Of a stretch of 64,000 nucleotides of DNA, positions 1 to 10,969 are shown in pieces (the first letter of the stretch is position 1; every line of letters begins with the position of its first letter). Source of the DNA: Acanthosepion esculentum. Lineage: Eukaryota; Mollusca; Cephalopoda; Sepiida; Sepiidae. The notes beneath the pieces are model-generated. The model saw only the letters and a list, made by a program, of their open reading frames with translations, had not been told where the DNA came from and did not search any database. The stretch lies in assembly GCA_964036315.1 (NCBI GenBank), contig OZ038507.1:60332002-60396001 (forward strand), read 5' to 3'. The position numbers and the translations under genes are program-made.

Positions 1-1019
1 AAAAAAAATAATTTTACAAATGAATGAGTGAATGAAAGAAAAAAAAAATTGAAATTTTATCACCTTTTTTATGACTCAAAAAATATTTTTCTTTCTCTTT
101 CATTTTTTTTTCCTAATCATAAAAAGAAAAAAAAATTTTTTTTTTTTTGTTATTTTCCCTTCATCTATTTACTTTTTTATATACTTATCTGGAAAAAGTT
201 TTTATGTGATGTGTTTTGACCCTAAGGGAGAAAACGCATCACACAAAAACTTTTCCCTATTGTCATTCATCTGTCTTCCATAACTTTTCTTGATATATAA
301 AAATTTATAAATCGTTATCCTATATATACTTATATTTATTTTAATATACTTTTAACATTTACTTCTTCCTATCTGTCGATTTTTTTTCTTTTCTCCTTTT
401 ATTCTTTATCTTTCTTTATATACCCCACTCCCCACGTTGCAGTGGCAAACCGACTAGCTCACTGACACGTGTTGCGATTTTATTAGTTTTCACCCCCAAA
501 CGATTCAAGTAATGTTCTTAGCATTGTATTATTCAATAATAAAAGTGAATTAGATGTAACCACTTTACTCATTTATGCCTCGCTGGATATTTTGGGAGAT
601 GTCGCTCCGAATACAATGTGACACACCTCAGACTGCATTTATTGGTTCGGTTAGTATTTGCTGAAATGATGCCAGACCAGAGTGGAGGGAGCAACGAAGT
701 TTAAATTTGTAATTTTAGTGTCCAATCAAAAACGAAAATCACACTGCCAGTTCTCTGCGCTTTTATTATCATTCCTCGAAAGAGTCAAATTGAAATTAGA
801 ATATTTCCAAGATTTTTCCTGTCAAGAAATGAACAGAAATACTTTGAACATTTCTCAATGCTTTGAGGATTTAAATAACTGTGCTTGGAACAATGCTACG
901 CCTGGTTTTCATTTGAAACAGTCGTCGGAAAGGAAGTCGACATACAGTGTTTACATTCTTGGATTGGTTTCCATTTTAAGACAGCTGATTTGAAGCACAC
1001 CTGTAGAGAGGTGATAGTC
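1..1019. other. AT-rich stretch with no recognised gene
   Basis: Homopolymer A/T runs dominate the first 420 bases. The remainder is more complex but shows no recognised motif, RNA gene or mobile element. The 103-codon open frame at 682-993 has no recognisable domain and no flanking splice or promoter logic that I can see. Confidence 0.6.
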
Positions 1020-1560
1020 ACGTTGTTTTCTTAATTCCTTCTTGGTTTGTCTTTTACATTTTTTTTCTTTTTCAACATTCTCCTTTCCTTTATTTCTTCA
1101 TTCTGTTTTTCCTTCCTTATTTTTTGTATCTTTCCTCCTTATGCTTCCCTTTCTAAAACCATTTTCCAAAATCAAAAACAAAGAAAAAAAAATTAAATAA
1201 AAAAATTAAAATTGTATTGCAAAAATCCATTTCTTCGACATTGCATCTTTTCTTATTTTCTTTAATTTCTCGTTCGTTAATTTCCATCATTTTCCTTTCG
1301 TTATCATTTTCTTTCTTTTTTTTTTTTTTCCCCATTCAAGTCGAGCGATTTTCATTTTTTTTTTTTCTCAGCTTTCTTTTCAGTTTTTTGTTCAAGTTAT
1401 GGCGGAGGAGGAGGAGGCTGATCGCTTGGGTCATCTGCATTGAGAGGTCTACCCAATGACAAGATCCGATAGAGGACACGGTTGATCCTGTCTGTGCCAG
1501 GAAAGGAAAAAGCCTGTCCATTGGTCTCTGGCTGTAAAAAAAAAAAAAAAAAAAATAATT
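1020..1560. repeat. T/C-rich low-complexity DNA
   Basis: Long T-rich and CT-rich runs at about 1040-1150 and 1220-1390, ending in a poly-A run at 1537-1555. A short ordinary-complexity island at about 1393-1535 matches nothing I recognise. Confidence 0.8.
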
Positions 1561-1627
1561 TAATTTTAAATATTTTATTTAGAAAATATTAAATCACATA
1601 TGCAAAGAAAAATATTTTGAATTGAAC

Positions 1628-1772
1628 CAACATGTGGTAACTAAACATGTGGAAAATAAATATATGGGGAAACAAACATGTGGGAAACAAACATGTGGGG
1701 AAATAAATGTGGGAAATAAACATGTGGCAAACAAAACATGTGGTAAATAAACATGTGGTAAATAAACAAAGA
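1628..1772. repeat. Minisatellite, unit about AAACATGTGGKRAAT
   Basis: Roughly nine imperfect tandem units each contain ACATGTGG followed by an A-rich spacer. The open frame on the minus strand here is only the repeat read through. Confidence 0.85.
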
Positions 1773-1857
1773 AATAATATTCCTTGGCTGTTACTCAATG
1801 GGGTTAAAGTATTAGTATTAAGAGAACAATACCTTGTTGAAACTAAGTTAAGTATTA

Positions 1858-2253
1858 AGAGATTGATTGATTGACTAATTTTTTATGGCTTATCAACCTT
1901 TTACAGGTTATTTAAAGACAAAAAATATTTTTAGTTTGTTGTTTTTTTAGATAATAATTATTTACTGATACAAGTCCTATTAATTAACCCATAGCTGGGG
2001 GGAGAAGAGATGAACTCATACATTTCTTAAGGGTGTTTGTATGTAAGTGAATATAACACACCCAACCACAATTGGAACACAGTTCACCAATTTCCAACGC
2101 CAAGATATTTTCCGTTACATCATCTGCACATCCAATCTTACATGACCAGGTATTCCAGAGCGGTTACCCATCTAAGTACAGAACACTTTTGGCATTAATT
2201 AATTTCAGTTACCATATGAGAACCAGTGTTTCAACATGATGTGACCATAAAGC
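1858..2253 (-). repeat. 5S rRNA/tRNA-like chimeric SINE, copy 1
   Basis: Read on the minus strand the order is a 5S rRNA-like head (2253-2134), a decayed tRNA-like segment, then a body with a CCCATAGCTGGG-like block near 1990 and a tail near 1860-1920. The same order recurs about 455 bp further on at 2320-2709, in the same orientation. The body is shared with the tRNA-headed SINEs at 6608, 12790 and 25055, which lack the 5S head. Confidence 0.75.
2134..2253 (-). pseudogene. 5S rRNA-derived head of SINE copy 1
   Basis: On the minus strand this 120-nt stretch follows eukaryotic 5S rRNA from end to end. It has a TGTTGAAACACTGGTTCTC segment near the 5' side, then GTACTTAGATGGGTAACCGC (box C region) and GGAATACCTGG near the 3' side. 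The middle (box A region, GAAGTTAAGC in 5S) has decayed to a TAATTAAT-type sequence. The length equals that of normal 5S rRNA. It is followed directly by SINE sequence, so it is a SINE module and not a 5S gene. Confidence 0.8.
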
Positions 2254-2319
2254 ATCAATGAGGTCTGGTAAGTACTGCATGTACCCTGGCCATTACATGA
2301 ACAGGTTAAAGTCAGTTTT

Positions 2320-2709
2320 TTTTATTTGATTTGTTTTTTACAGTTTACCAACCTTTTATGTTTATTTAAAGCTGACACATACATTTGGATTGTAAGAATC
2401 TCTTGGAGATAATAATGATTTTTCTGATAGAAGTCTTACTATTTAACCCATAGTTGGGAAGAGAAGAGGTGGATTCACACCTTTCCCAGGGGCATTTGCA
2501 CACAAGTGAATATAACGAACCCAACTGAAATTCAACCTCAGCTCATCCCGAGCCGTTATCCATTACACCACCCGCACATCCAAGCTTACAGCACCTGGTA
2601 TTCCCAAGTAGTAACCCATCTAGGAACTGACCAAGCACAATGTTGCTTAACTTCAGTGATTGTACGTGAACTGGTGTTTCAATATAATGTCTCTGTTAGC
2701 CAAAGAGGT
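2320..2709 (-). repeat. 5S rRNA/tRNA-like chimeric SINE, copy 2
   Basis: Better preserved than copy 1. On the minus strand the order is 5S-like head (2709-2582), tRNA-like module (about 2579-2537, with GGTGTAATGGATAACGG resembling an A box), then body and tail. The two head types imply two ancestral Pol III promoters in series. Confidence 0.8.
2582..2709 (-). pseudogene. 5S rRNA-derived head of SINE copy 2
   Basis: The minus strand shows ATCACTGAAGTTAAGCAAC (box A region), then CTAGATGGGTTACTACTTGG (box C region), then GAATACCAGGTGCTGTAAGC, in 5S order and spacing. About seven extra bases sit near the 5' end. Both internal control regions are recognisable, unlike copy 1. Confidence 0.85.
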
Positions 2710-2759
2710 CTTAGAAAGTTTGACACTGAAAGGACCAATTGAAGATAAGCTGGACAGAA

Positions 2760-3335
2760 GATAACAGTATGTGACCCCTAATCTAATGGGCTTTTGAAAA
2801 CGGAAGGCAGAACGGGGATTAGAAGAGATAGCAAAAAACAAAACACACAGAGAAGGAAATAAAGAAGAAAGAAGGTGTGTAAGACCCAGAAAAGATGGAT
2901 ATTAAAGAGGGGAAATGGAAGGAAAATATAGGAAGCAAAAGAAGAAATGGCATTTCATGGGGAAAAGTCCAAGAAGAAGAAACACAAAGAGAAAATTAAG
3001 GAAATGAAAGGAAGAGGAAAGAGGAATAAATAAGAAGTGAAAATGGTGAAAAAGAAAGAAAGAAAGAAAGAAAGAAAAAGAGAGGAAGGAAAGAGGTAGT
3101 AACGAAGAAAAAGTGAGAGAAAAGGGTTATGAAGGAAGGTAGAAAAAGAAAGACAAGAGTTATGAAAAAATGAAAAAGAGAGAAAGAGAAGAGTTATCCC
3201 TGATGGGGGAAAAAAAGAAACAAAGAAAAGAATTATGAACAAAGAGAAAAAAAAAAAGAAAAACAGAATATAAAAACAGGAAAATTTGAAACAAAGATTT
3301 ACAAAGGCTGAAAGAAAGGCTGAAAGAAAGGCTGA

Positions 3336-3367
<32 letters not shown>

Positions 3368-3840
3368 AAAGAATGAAAGGCTGAAAGAAAGTGAAAGAAA
3401 GAAGGGAAAACGAAAAAGAAAGGCTGAAAGAAAGAAAGGCTGAAAGAAAGAAAGGCTGAAAGAAAGAAAGGCTGAAAGAAAGAAAGGCTGAAAGAAAGAA
3501 AGAAAGAAGGAAGGAAAAAGAAAGAAAAGCTGAAAGAAAGAAAGGCTGAAAGAAAGGCTGAAAGAAAGAAAGGCTGAAAGAAAGAAAGAAAGAAGGAAGG
3601 AAAAAGAAAGAAAATCTGAAAGAAAGAAAAGCTAAAAGAAAGAAAGGCTGAAAGAAAGAAAGGCCGAAAGAAAGAAAGAAAGAAGGAAGGAAAAAGAAAG
3701 AAAAGCTGAAAGAAAGAAAGGCTGAAAGAAAGGCTGAAAGAAAGAAAGGCTGAAAGAAAGAAAGAAAGAAAGAAGGAAGGAAAAAGAAAGAAAAGCTGAA
3801 AGAAAGAAAGGCTGAAAGAAAGAAAGGCTGAAAGAAAGTG
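2760..3840. repeat. Polypurine low-complexity tract with GAAAGGCTGAAAGAAA minisatellite
   Basis: GA-rich from about 2850. Regular GGCTGAAAGAAA units fill 3300-3835 with a higher-order pattern in which GAAGGAAGGAAAAAG recurs roughly every 100 bases. It is non-coding; the minus-strand open frame is repeat-driven. Confidence 0.9.
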
Positions 3841-4514
3841 ATGTTAAATGTAAAAAGAAAACGGAATGAGAATGAAAATCATCTGCAAACTTAATATTAA
3901 AAACAAAGAAAATTACATTTCGTGAAGAAAAGAAAAAGATGAAAAAAAAACCAATAAAAACTGTAATAAATGCACAATTAGCCTAATAACATCAGGCAGA
4001 CAATTTTTAACATTCTTTCATTTCTTCCACCCGATGCCACTGCAGACCATCTTCCATAATTCTAAAAGCGCAGAAGAAGATGAAGAAAATAACAGACGAC
4101 TAGATCATAAGACAATCAAACACTTCACACCATAAGGGGGACAAGGGAGTAAGAATGGGGAAAGTAGGAATAATACAGAAGGGGAGAGTCTGTGAGAGGG
4201 GGAAAAAAGAGGTAAGTAACAAAAGCTTATTTCGCATAGAGACGGGCGGAGTCACACAGATGCAAAATGTCGGTCAGGAAAAAGACTGCTTTGCGCAAAT
4301 AACGCGTACACCTTGCTTGACAGATAAAAACATATCACAGGTCAGAAATATAAACACACAGGTGAATTCATTACTGCGCACAGGTTCTCGCGTGCGCTCC
4401 AAACGTGCATATGCATGTGTTTGTGCATGAAGGTTTCCTAAAACATATGTACATACAATTTTTGTAGAATTACACCTTTAGTCCATATTAAGCAATTTAA
4501 AAAAAAAACTAATA
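3841..4514. other. No recognised feature
   Basis: Ordinary-complexity AT-rich DNA. A 91-codon frame at 4155-4430 has no recognisable domain. Confidence 0.5.
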
Positions 4515-5000
4515 TTCACCCAATACAGGTACCCAAGAGCCACTCAAAATAGAAGGTTAATGTGTGAAGTTATATTAACATAGGAAAGTACAAGAATTAA
4601 GAGTATAGAGCTACAGTAGACTTTAGAAGGAACCACAAACCCAATCCTAAACAGGAAACAGAATAAACCTCTACTCCAACTCGGAGACGTTAGAAGCAGA
4701 GTTGAAGTAGATTTTAGAAGGAACTGGAAAACCAGACCTGAACAAGAAACAAGGGATAAACCCTACTCCTGTTCAAAAGAGTGGGGAGGAGTGTGAGCCG
4801 GGTGATAGTCGCCATTCTACACATATTAAGGAGAAAATAATTTGTAAATAAAATTTCAGAGTTCAAATGGAGATGTTAGAAGTACAGAGTTGAAGGAGAC
4901 TTTAGAAGGAACCGGAAACCCAATCCTGAACAAGAAACAAGGGATAAACGTTTACTATATGCGAATCGATTGAAACAGACTTTGCAAATGGACAATAACT
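4515..5000 (+). repeat. Dispersed repeat, same family as 46880-47830
   Basis: Two to three imperfect internal copies share GAAGTAGACTTTAGAAGGAA, CAATCCTGAACAAGAAACAA and GGGATAAACCTCTACTCC blocks. The block opening with CCCAAGAGCCACTCAA near 4530 recurs at 46887. No coding potential is evident. Confidence 0.75.
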
Positions 5001-5074
5001 CCTGCAAAACTGGCAAGAACTAACAACAAAACGTTCATTCTGGGAGCAGACATTTTTAAAATCATTTCAACACC

Positions 5075-5480
5075 CCCCACCCCAAGTAAGGCAATAAAGC
5101 CACCAAGTTTACAAAGTGTTAAAAAATATCAGAAAAATGACTATTAATTAGAGAGCTCAATAAAAGAACAAGAATTAAGAAGACAGAAGATAACGTTTGA
5201 CATCGTATTTAAATTTTTGAAGATCAAAGTTGACTGGGAAGCAGGAAGCCGGAAGAATGTTCCACGTGCGAGAAGGGCAATAAAAGAAGCTGCTAGCATA
5301 GAACTTACAGCTACATCTAGCCGCTTCAGCTGCAAAATGATGAGACCTTGCCGCCAATCTAGTACTGCGTTTAAATTCATAAAGTCTAGGTATCATAGCG
5401 GAAAGTTTCTCAAGACTACATTGACCCCTCAAATTATTTTGTTTAACAACAACGACGACGACACTGAAACATAGACGGAC
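5075..5480 (-). pseudogene. LINE C-terminal fragment (jockey/CR1-like), copy 1
   Basis: The minus-strand frame ending at 5175 reads as the end of a non-LTR retrotransposon polyprotein: a LYEFKRSTRLA block, then SFFYCPSRTWNILPASCFP, then DLQKFKYDVKRYL and a stop. This W-N-x-LP pattern followed by a short FK helix closes many LINE reverse transcriptase ORFs. Bases 5075-5174 match the region after the stop in two other copies here (33840-33900 and 54418-54450), including a shared GCAATAAAGCCAC block on the plus strand. The 5' side is truncated and runs into unrelated (ACG)n-like sequence near 5450. It is a dead 5'-truncated insertion; the family assignment is by motif only. Confidence 0.75.
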
Positions 5481-5539
5481 AAACGGCGTCGAGGACAGAA
5501 CGTTCGTCAACTCTGACTACGTCTAGCTCCAAAGTTCAG

Positions 5540-5700
5540 GTGTAACCTGTGTGAATGAAAGTCCCATGAAAGGATCGGTCTCGCCTGCCACCAAAGGCAT
5601 GGACACGGGAATCAAGAAAGGGTGAGTACGGAAAGAAAAAAAGAATAACTGAAATATGTTGGAAATACTTTAAGCAAAGGGGCCACAATATATAAAAATA
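5540..5700. other. No recognised feature
   Basis: Short spacer between the LINE fragment and the tandem duplication. Confidence 0.4.
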
Positions 5701-6185
5701 CGTCAATTTAATTGGTTGCTTGATTGATCTGTTGAACGGCATATCAACTCCAAATGAGTCAATTAATGTTGAAATATAATTTTCTTTGGAGCTTTGAAAG
5801 TAATAAAAATATGATGTATGTTATTCTGCTTTCACATTTGAATACATGGTAGATGATACTCAGATTTTGCGTATATAAATGTTTGTCCGGATATGATTAC
5901 TAAAGGCGGTGTTAGGTGTGTTTTATATTGTAGATTTGTTGAAGTTAAATTTTGGAATAGATTTATTTAACGACATATCAACCCCTAATGGGTAATTTAA
6001 TGCCGAAATATAATTTTCTTGGGAGCTTTGAAGTAATAAAAATATGATACATGTTATTCTGCTTTCGCAGTTGAATACATGGTAGATGATACTCAGCTTT
6101 TGTGCATATACATGTTTGTGTGGACGTGACTACTAGAGGCAGTGATAGGTGTGTTTTACATTGTAGTTTTGTTGTAGCAATATTT
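5701..6185 (+). repeat. Two tandem copies of a ~240-bp dispersed unit
   Basis: Units 5701-5947 and 5948-6180 share the GCATATCAAC block, then AATATAATTTTCTT, TGTTATTCTGCTTTC, GAATACATGGTAGATGATAC and GGTGTGTTTTA. The GCATATCAAC...GGGTTATTTAATGCCG signature also occurs alone near 6260, 56748 and 56875, so it is a widespread repeat module. Confidence 0.8.
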
Positions 6186-6239
6186 TAGAATACAGTTTCA
6201 TCTCTTTAAAAAATTGTAGCATATATGAATTAATGTCAT

Positions 6240-6607
6240 AAAATTGGTTGGTTGATTTTTTAGTGGCATATCAACACCGCTGGGGGTTATTTAATGCCGA
6301 AATCTAAATATTTTGTATGCAACTGTATGCCTTCAACTACTACAGATAAAATGTATTGTTGGTTATTTTTTTTATATAAAAATGTATTGTTGGCATTTTT
6401 ACTATAAAAATGTATCTTTATACTTTCATAATGTTTTGTTTTTTGTTTAGGGCTTCATTATTTGCCCATAGCTAAGACCCTAACTGGTGCTGCCACCCCA
6501 AGTCATGGTGAACCTGAGAGAGCACCAGCAATTAAGAGGTGGTTCCACGTTTCTCAAAAGCTCCAGTCTCCCGATCAGAGGCCTTGTTGCCGGATGTATT
6601 TTATTGT
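6240..6607 (-). repeat. SINE-B-like repeat, minus orientation
   Basis: Shares the CCATAGCTAAGACCC, CAATTAAGAGGTGGTTCCAC and AGGCCTTGTTGCCGGATGTA blocks (reverse complemented) with copies at 20535-20690, 21375-21760 and 57165-57375. Its AT-rich end carries repeated AAAATGTATTGTTGG. A tRNA-headed SINE begins directly after it, so the two are nested or chained. Confidence 0.75.
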
Positions 6608-6905
6608 GGTGTAATGGATATCTGCTGGGAATTTGAACGTGGATCTCCGAGTTCGAATTCCAGTCAGATTCTTTATATTCACTTATGCACAAATACCCTT
6701 GGGAAAAGCGTGAATCCATGTCTTTTCCCCGTTTATGGGTTGAATAGCAGGAGAGACTGAGTTCTTTAGCCTTGGTTGGCAACCAGTCTACCACAGAAAG
6801 AAATGGTAACCTACTGCGGGAAAAATCTTCTGCCTCGTCAGTTATATATCGAAAGATAGGTGATCGCCCAAGCGTTTATCATGTGTGGCACTTAACTGAC
6901 TGACC
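6608..6905 (+). repeat. tRNA-derived SINE (S1 family)
   Basis: Head GTGGTGTAATGGATATCTGC resembles an A box and GAGTTCGAATTCC a B box. The body carries CCCTTGGGAAAAG, then AACCAGTCTACCACAGAAAG, and the tail carries a CGAAAGATAG...AAGCG block. Nearly collinear copies lie at 12790 and 25055. Confidence 0.85.
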
Positions 6906-6962
6906 CAGGACTGGTGTTAGTTTAAGCCGAGGGCAGGAGGATATGGTTTTTTCATTTACATA

Positions 6963-7160
6963 TTTTGCATCATTTAGATGACAATTTATCCTTCGCACGC
7001 TGTATATGTGTGTGTAGAGGTGTAAATATGTGTGGAGACATGTATGTGTATGTAGCGATTTATATATGTGTGTGTGTGCGTGTAAAAGTATATGTGTGTG
7101 TAGAAGTGTATATGTGTGCAGAGGTGTACATATGTATGTGTAGAATTGTAAGTGGGTAGA
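6963..7160 (-). repeat. Solo mariner-like terminus joined to a TG-rich minisatellite
   Basis: GACAATTTATCCTTCGCACG at about 6980-7000 is a close match to the terminal repeat of the mariner-like element at 8663-10284. It is followed by about 150 bases of imperfect TGTGTGTAGAGGTGTA units, the complement of the minisatellite flanking that element. Confidence 0.7.
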
Positions 7161-8089
7161 TGTGTTTCTTTCTTTAACTCATATCCACCTGACATCAGTT
7201 TAAACTGGCAGCTTGTTTTTACCCCGTATATCAAAACTAACGATAAACCATCATTTTCGAAAGTAGAAATTTTCCTGAAATATGTTTGAAATCGTCTTAG
7301 TCTTCTCCTGAAATCAATAAAAATATGAACTTTAAACAAAATGGTCATAATTTATGCGTACAAGTTAAATATGTGTACAAGTGTGGTGAAAAGATCTTCG
7401 CCTGACCAAGAAAACCTTCCATGAAAAAAACAAAACAAAAAAACAATTCTCTTTGATCCTTTTGGGAAGTGGATCGATCCAAAAACTCTTGAGCAATTTG
7501 TAAGTATTCCGAACAATGTCCGTGTTAAGTTAAAAAAACCTGACATCGATTTCCCCACTTCCCGCCAAAAGAAGAAAGAAAGAAAAACAATAATGCATAA
7601 ATTGGTTCAGGTAGAGAAATATTAACCAGAAATTCTTCTTCGACTGACAAAAGAGCCAGACAAAAGTGAATAAAGAAAAAAAAAAAGACAACGATGATGG
7701 GAATGGGGATGTCCGAAGGTTCAATTTCGACACATTACTCATTCCTTAAGAATGGCAAATGTCCTTACCCCTACCTACCTAGAAAAAAAAAAAGGTGGCT
7801 GGAGGAGAGTGTGATGGAGACAGTTGCAGAAATTCAACCCCACACTACCTCGTTCCAGATTCCTTTAATTTTTAAAGCCAAGATGCAAACAAATAATTGT
7901 TCCTTTCCTCTTCCCACCATGTCCTTAGTTGTGATGAAAACAGTCTAACCGTTCCGCATCTTCAAACCGCTCCCACAATGCAAGTGCGCATGCGTGCCAT
8001 TTCCTTCCTTACCCTCTACCCAGACACCAAACCGTCTAGACGTACGTCTATGGCCATGGTTATTATCACCGCGTGTTCAAACATACATT
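7161..8089. other. No recognised gene
   Basis: Mixed-complexity DNA with A-rich patches near 7425 and 7675. Several short open frames on both strands show no recognisable domain. The stretch 7940-8075 is relatively GC-rich, without further support for a regulatory role. Confidence 0.4.
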
Positions 8090-8148
<59 letters not shown>

Positions 8149-8662
8149 TCAGCTCTGCACGTACATACACTTCTTCATATACATATATAAACCTCTGCGC
8201 AAATATACACTACACACTCATATTCGCATCACTACACACACATACATTTCTACATACATATATACACCCAGATACGAACACACACTTCTACACACACATA
8301 TATACATCTCTACACACATATATTTCTACACACACATACACCTCTGCAAATACAAACACTTCTGCACATACATATATATACACCACTACACACACACACA
8401 CACACACACTTCTACATACATACATACACCTCTGCACGCACGCACCGATATATACAGCTCTGCTCATATATACACATCTACACACTCATGTATACACATC
8501 TACACATTTACAATTCTACACATACATATGTACACCTCTGCCCACATATACACTTCTACACACACATATACTTCTATACACACACACACACACATATATA
8601 TAAATCGCTGCATACACATACACGCCTCTACACATACTTACATCTCTACACACACACACATA
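8090..8662. repeat. (CA)n array and CA/TA-rich minisatellite
   Basis: Pure (CA)n at about 8096-8143, followed by imperfect units of the type ACACCTCTACACACATATA to 8660. All three forward frames stay open because the units lack stop codons, so no protein is called. Confidence 0.9.
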
Positions 8663-10284
8663 CAGCGTGCGATGGATAAATTGTCGTATAAACGACATAA
8701 AATTATGATAACATTTACATCTCATTTTAATAGATATATTTACCAAAATTACACAAAAATATCTTGAAATACTAAAGAGTTAGTACTCAATAATACCGCC
8801 ATTGCCTTCAACTTCTGACAACTTCGGAATCTCCTGCAACTCTTCTGGATAGTCTCCTAGTTTAAGTTGGTGAATGCTGCCATAATCCTTGCCTTCAGTT
8901 TGTGCGAGTCTATCACATACGCACATACATACATACATACATACATACATACATACATACAAATACAAATCACATACAACGCCAAGCATTCATTGGTTAA
9001 TTAATCACGACTACGTTATTATAGACAATTTACAAATCGCAGCAATGCGACAATTTTGTAATCGCTCTATTTTCATGTAGTCAGTTTTGTGCACTTTTGG
9101 GAGAAACGGATCACAGAAGCTTTCTTAAGTCTCCCCCAAAGCTTGCTCGCTGATTGGTCTATACCAACCAATCAGATCGTCTGCACATGAAGAATAATTC
9201 TTCCCGCGCAGCGATCTGGCGCCTATAGTCACTTATTCAAGCAAGAATTTTTCTTAGCTAATTCGTGAGAATTCAGCTGCCAAACGAATCCACGACAGTT
9301 GAAACCATGCGCCAACCTTCTCACTCACACACACCACTCACATGCTGAACATACCTTGTATACACTCACATAATCTTTTCTAACACGGCAAATCTTTTAA
9401 GAACAGTCATTATAAGAGACTCTCATGAACATTCTTCCAATGAACTTGGAACACTAAAATAACAGATAAAGAGAGACAACTCTTGTTTTATTCAACCTTT
9501 TCTTACTTAAATGCATGCTTTCTTTCACATCGTTGTTTGATATTGTACATCTTGTTAAATACATATTTTATGTGTAACACTGTCTTTGGCTTATCCTTTT
9601 CTGTGTCAGCCCCGTTTATTAGTCTAAAGTTAAATCAATGTGGTGAAGTCCGCCACAAGTTCATCTTTGGTGTTACAAGGAGTTTTGTTGATCTCTCGAT
9701 TAAATGCACTCCAAACATAATAATCAAAGAGGTTGCAGTCTGGGGAGTTAGGTGGTCACATGGAAGGGGTGATGTGGTTGCAGAAATTATCTGACAGCCA
9801 TGACTGGGGTTTCCTGCTTGTGTGGCATGTTTCATAGTCCTGTTGCCAGGTATAGGGTCTTCCAGCAGCCACACTCTTGACCCAGGATAGCACTACCTCC
9901 TCAAGGCACTTGACGTAAATCTGTTGAATTCTGAGGCCCCGTGAGAAGATCAATGGAAGCATAACATTGCCATCATTAGTAATCACTCCAAACACCTTCG
10001 TAATCACCATTAGACTCATCCAATTCTTTCTGAATCGTCTGCACTGTCCTCAGATTGACGTCCAAACATTCTGAAATGTTCATTTTGAAGCTTCTGGCAT
10101 GAATGCCAAGCAGTACAGCATGCCGTTTCCAAATTTCTGGTGGAGTGAATTGCGTCACGGGGCTCTTTTTTCTTGCAGATGGTACCCAACTATAGTGTGC
10201 AGTCAACAAAATCAAAAGCAAACAACGCACTTGCATGAAATTAAAAAATATAAAATGGCGACAATTTACCCATCGCACCATTTA
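8663..10284 (-). pseudogene. Mariner-like transposase relic with terminal repeats, split by an insertion
   Basis: Terminal repeats are visible: GTGCGATGGATAAATTGTCG at 8667-8686, with its complement CGACAATTTACCCATCGCAC at 10259-10278. On the minus strand, N-terminal helix-turn-helix remnants (NISECLDVNLRTVQTIQKEL, near 10105-10035) are followed after an internal deletion by a DDE-domain segment: [46 protein letters not shown], then a decayed PNSPDC...DYYVW block. The C-terminal end (LQEI... region) resumes at 8898-8790. The first catalytic aspartate region is missing, and frameshifts and stops occur. QQD..(C/S)HTS and NSPDCNPLDYYVW-type motifs are typical of one Tc1/mariner branch. The same family recurs at 22640-22800, 23028-23330 and 38870-39470. 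Confidence 0.85.
8899..9657. other. ~760-bp insertion inside the mariner relic
   Basis: Comparison with the uninterrupted copy at 39280-39300 shows the transposase reading frame broken at about 8898 and resumed near 9658. The insert contains a (CATA)n run at 8926-8960, a less AT-rich block at 9085-9330 with direct and inverted CCAAT-like sequences (ATTGGTCTATACCAACCAAT), and a TATAAGAGAC motif near 9410. I cannot assign it to a family; a solo LTR is one possibility, but matching ends are not obvious. Confidence 0.5.
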
Positions 10285-10440
10285 AACTTTTTTCCCTTAC
10301 ATATATATGCACCTCTACACACATATACACTTCCACATATATATATACATACACCTCTACACATACTCTAGACGCACATATATACATCGCTACACATATA
10401 CACACCATGCACATAATCTTCTACATGCATATAAATACTC
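10285..10440. repeat. CA/TA minisatellite flanking the mariner relic
   Basis: Units such as CACCTCTACACACATATAC match those at 8150-8660, so the same minisatellite lies on both sides of the element. Confidence 0.8.
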
Positions 10441-10504
10441 ACAAAATATGTCAATTTGTGAATCCATTTATATCTCCTTTTTCTATGTGCCATGTCGCTT
10501 CTTG

Positions 10505-10690
10505 ACTTGACCAATCGTGGCTCTCCACAAGCTCCTGTTCTTTGTAATCCTCAGAGAATCATTTGTCCCTTTGCTAAGCTACCCTTCCCATATTATACCA
10601 TCCATTTGCGCAAGCTTGTCAGGTGACCCACTGCCTTCAATGACCCTCGTATGCTTTTTGATAAGCACTGTGAGGATCAAATTCTCTAAG
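10505..10690 (+). repeat. Dispersed repeat related to the 115-bp tandem array at 44947
   Basis: Shares GTGGCTCTCCACAAGCTCCT, then a TTTGTAATCC-like block and CATCCATTTGCGCAAGCTTG with the units at 44947-45545. A more distant copy lies near 30100-30230. It may be the 3' part of a LINE, which I cannot confirm. Confidence 0.6.
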
Positions 10691-10693
10691 CCT

Positions 10694-10699
10694 TATATA

Positions 10700-10755
<56 letters not shown>

Positions 10756-10759
10756 TATA

Positions 10760-10838
<79 letters not shown>
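10694..10838. repeat. (TA)n array with two GTGT interruptions
   Basis: Nearly pure TA dinucleotides over about 145 bases. Forward frames read as Ile-Tyr repeats and are not genes. Confidence 0.95.
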
Positions 10839-10840
<2 letters not shown>

Positions 10841-10969
10841 TTAACAATATTAATTCCTATGAAAGGATGACCCTAGTTGTAACCTGAGTTTCCCACTCAT
10901 GTAATCTTCAGACAACTTGAACAATCTCAAATCATCTGAAGATCACAGGATCATGAAAGTCAGGTTTCC

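Noticed and set aside
682..993. 103-codon frame starting MEGATKFKF
   Set aside because: No recognised domain, no exon-like context, and length is within chance for this composition.
2582..2709. Functional 5S rRNA gene
   Set aside because: Many substitutions and direct fusion to SINE sequence; no terminator-like T run right after the 5S end.
7994..8767. 257-codon frame rich in His/Thr/Tyr
   Set aside because: Read-through of a CA/TA minisatellite; neighbouring frames are equally open.
9085..9420. Promoter or CpG island
   Set aside because: CCAAT-like and TATA-like motifs occur but no gene follows and the whole block is an insertion in a transposon relic.
10517..10887. Frames ending in long Ile-Tyr repeats
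   Set aside because: Translation of (TA)n arrays.
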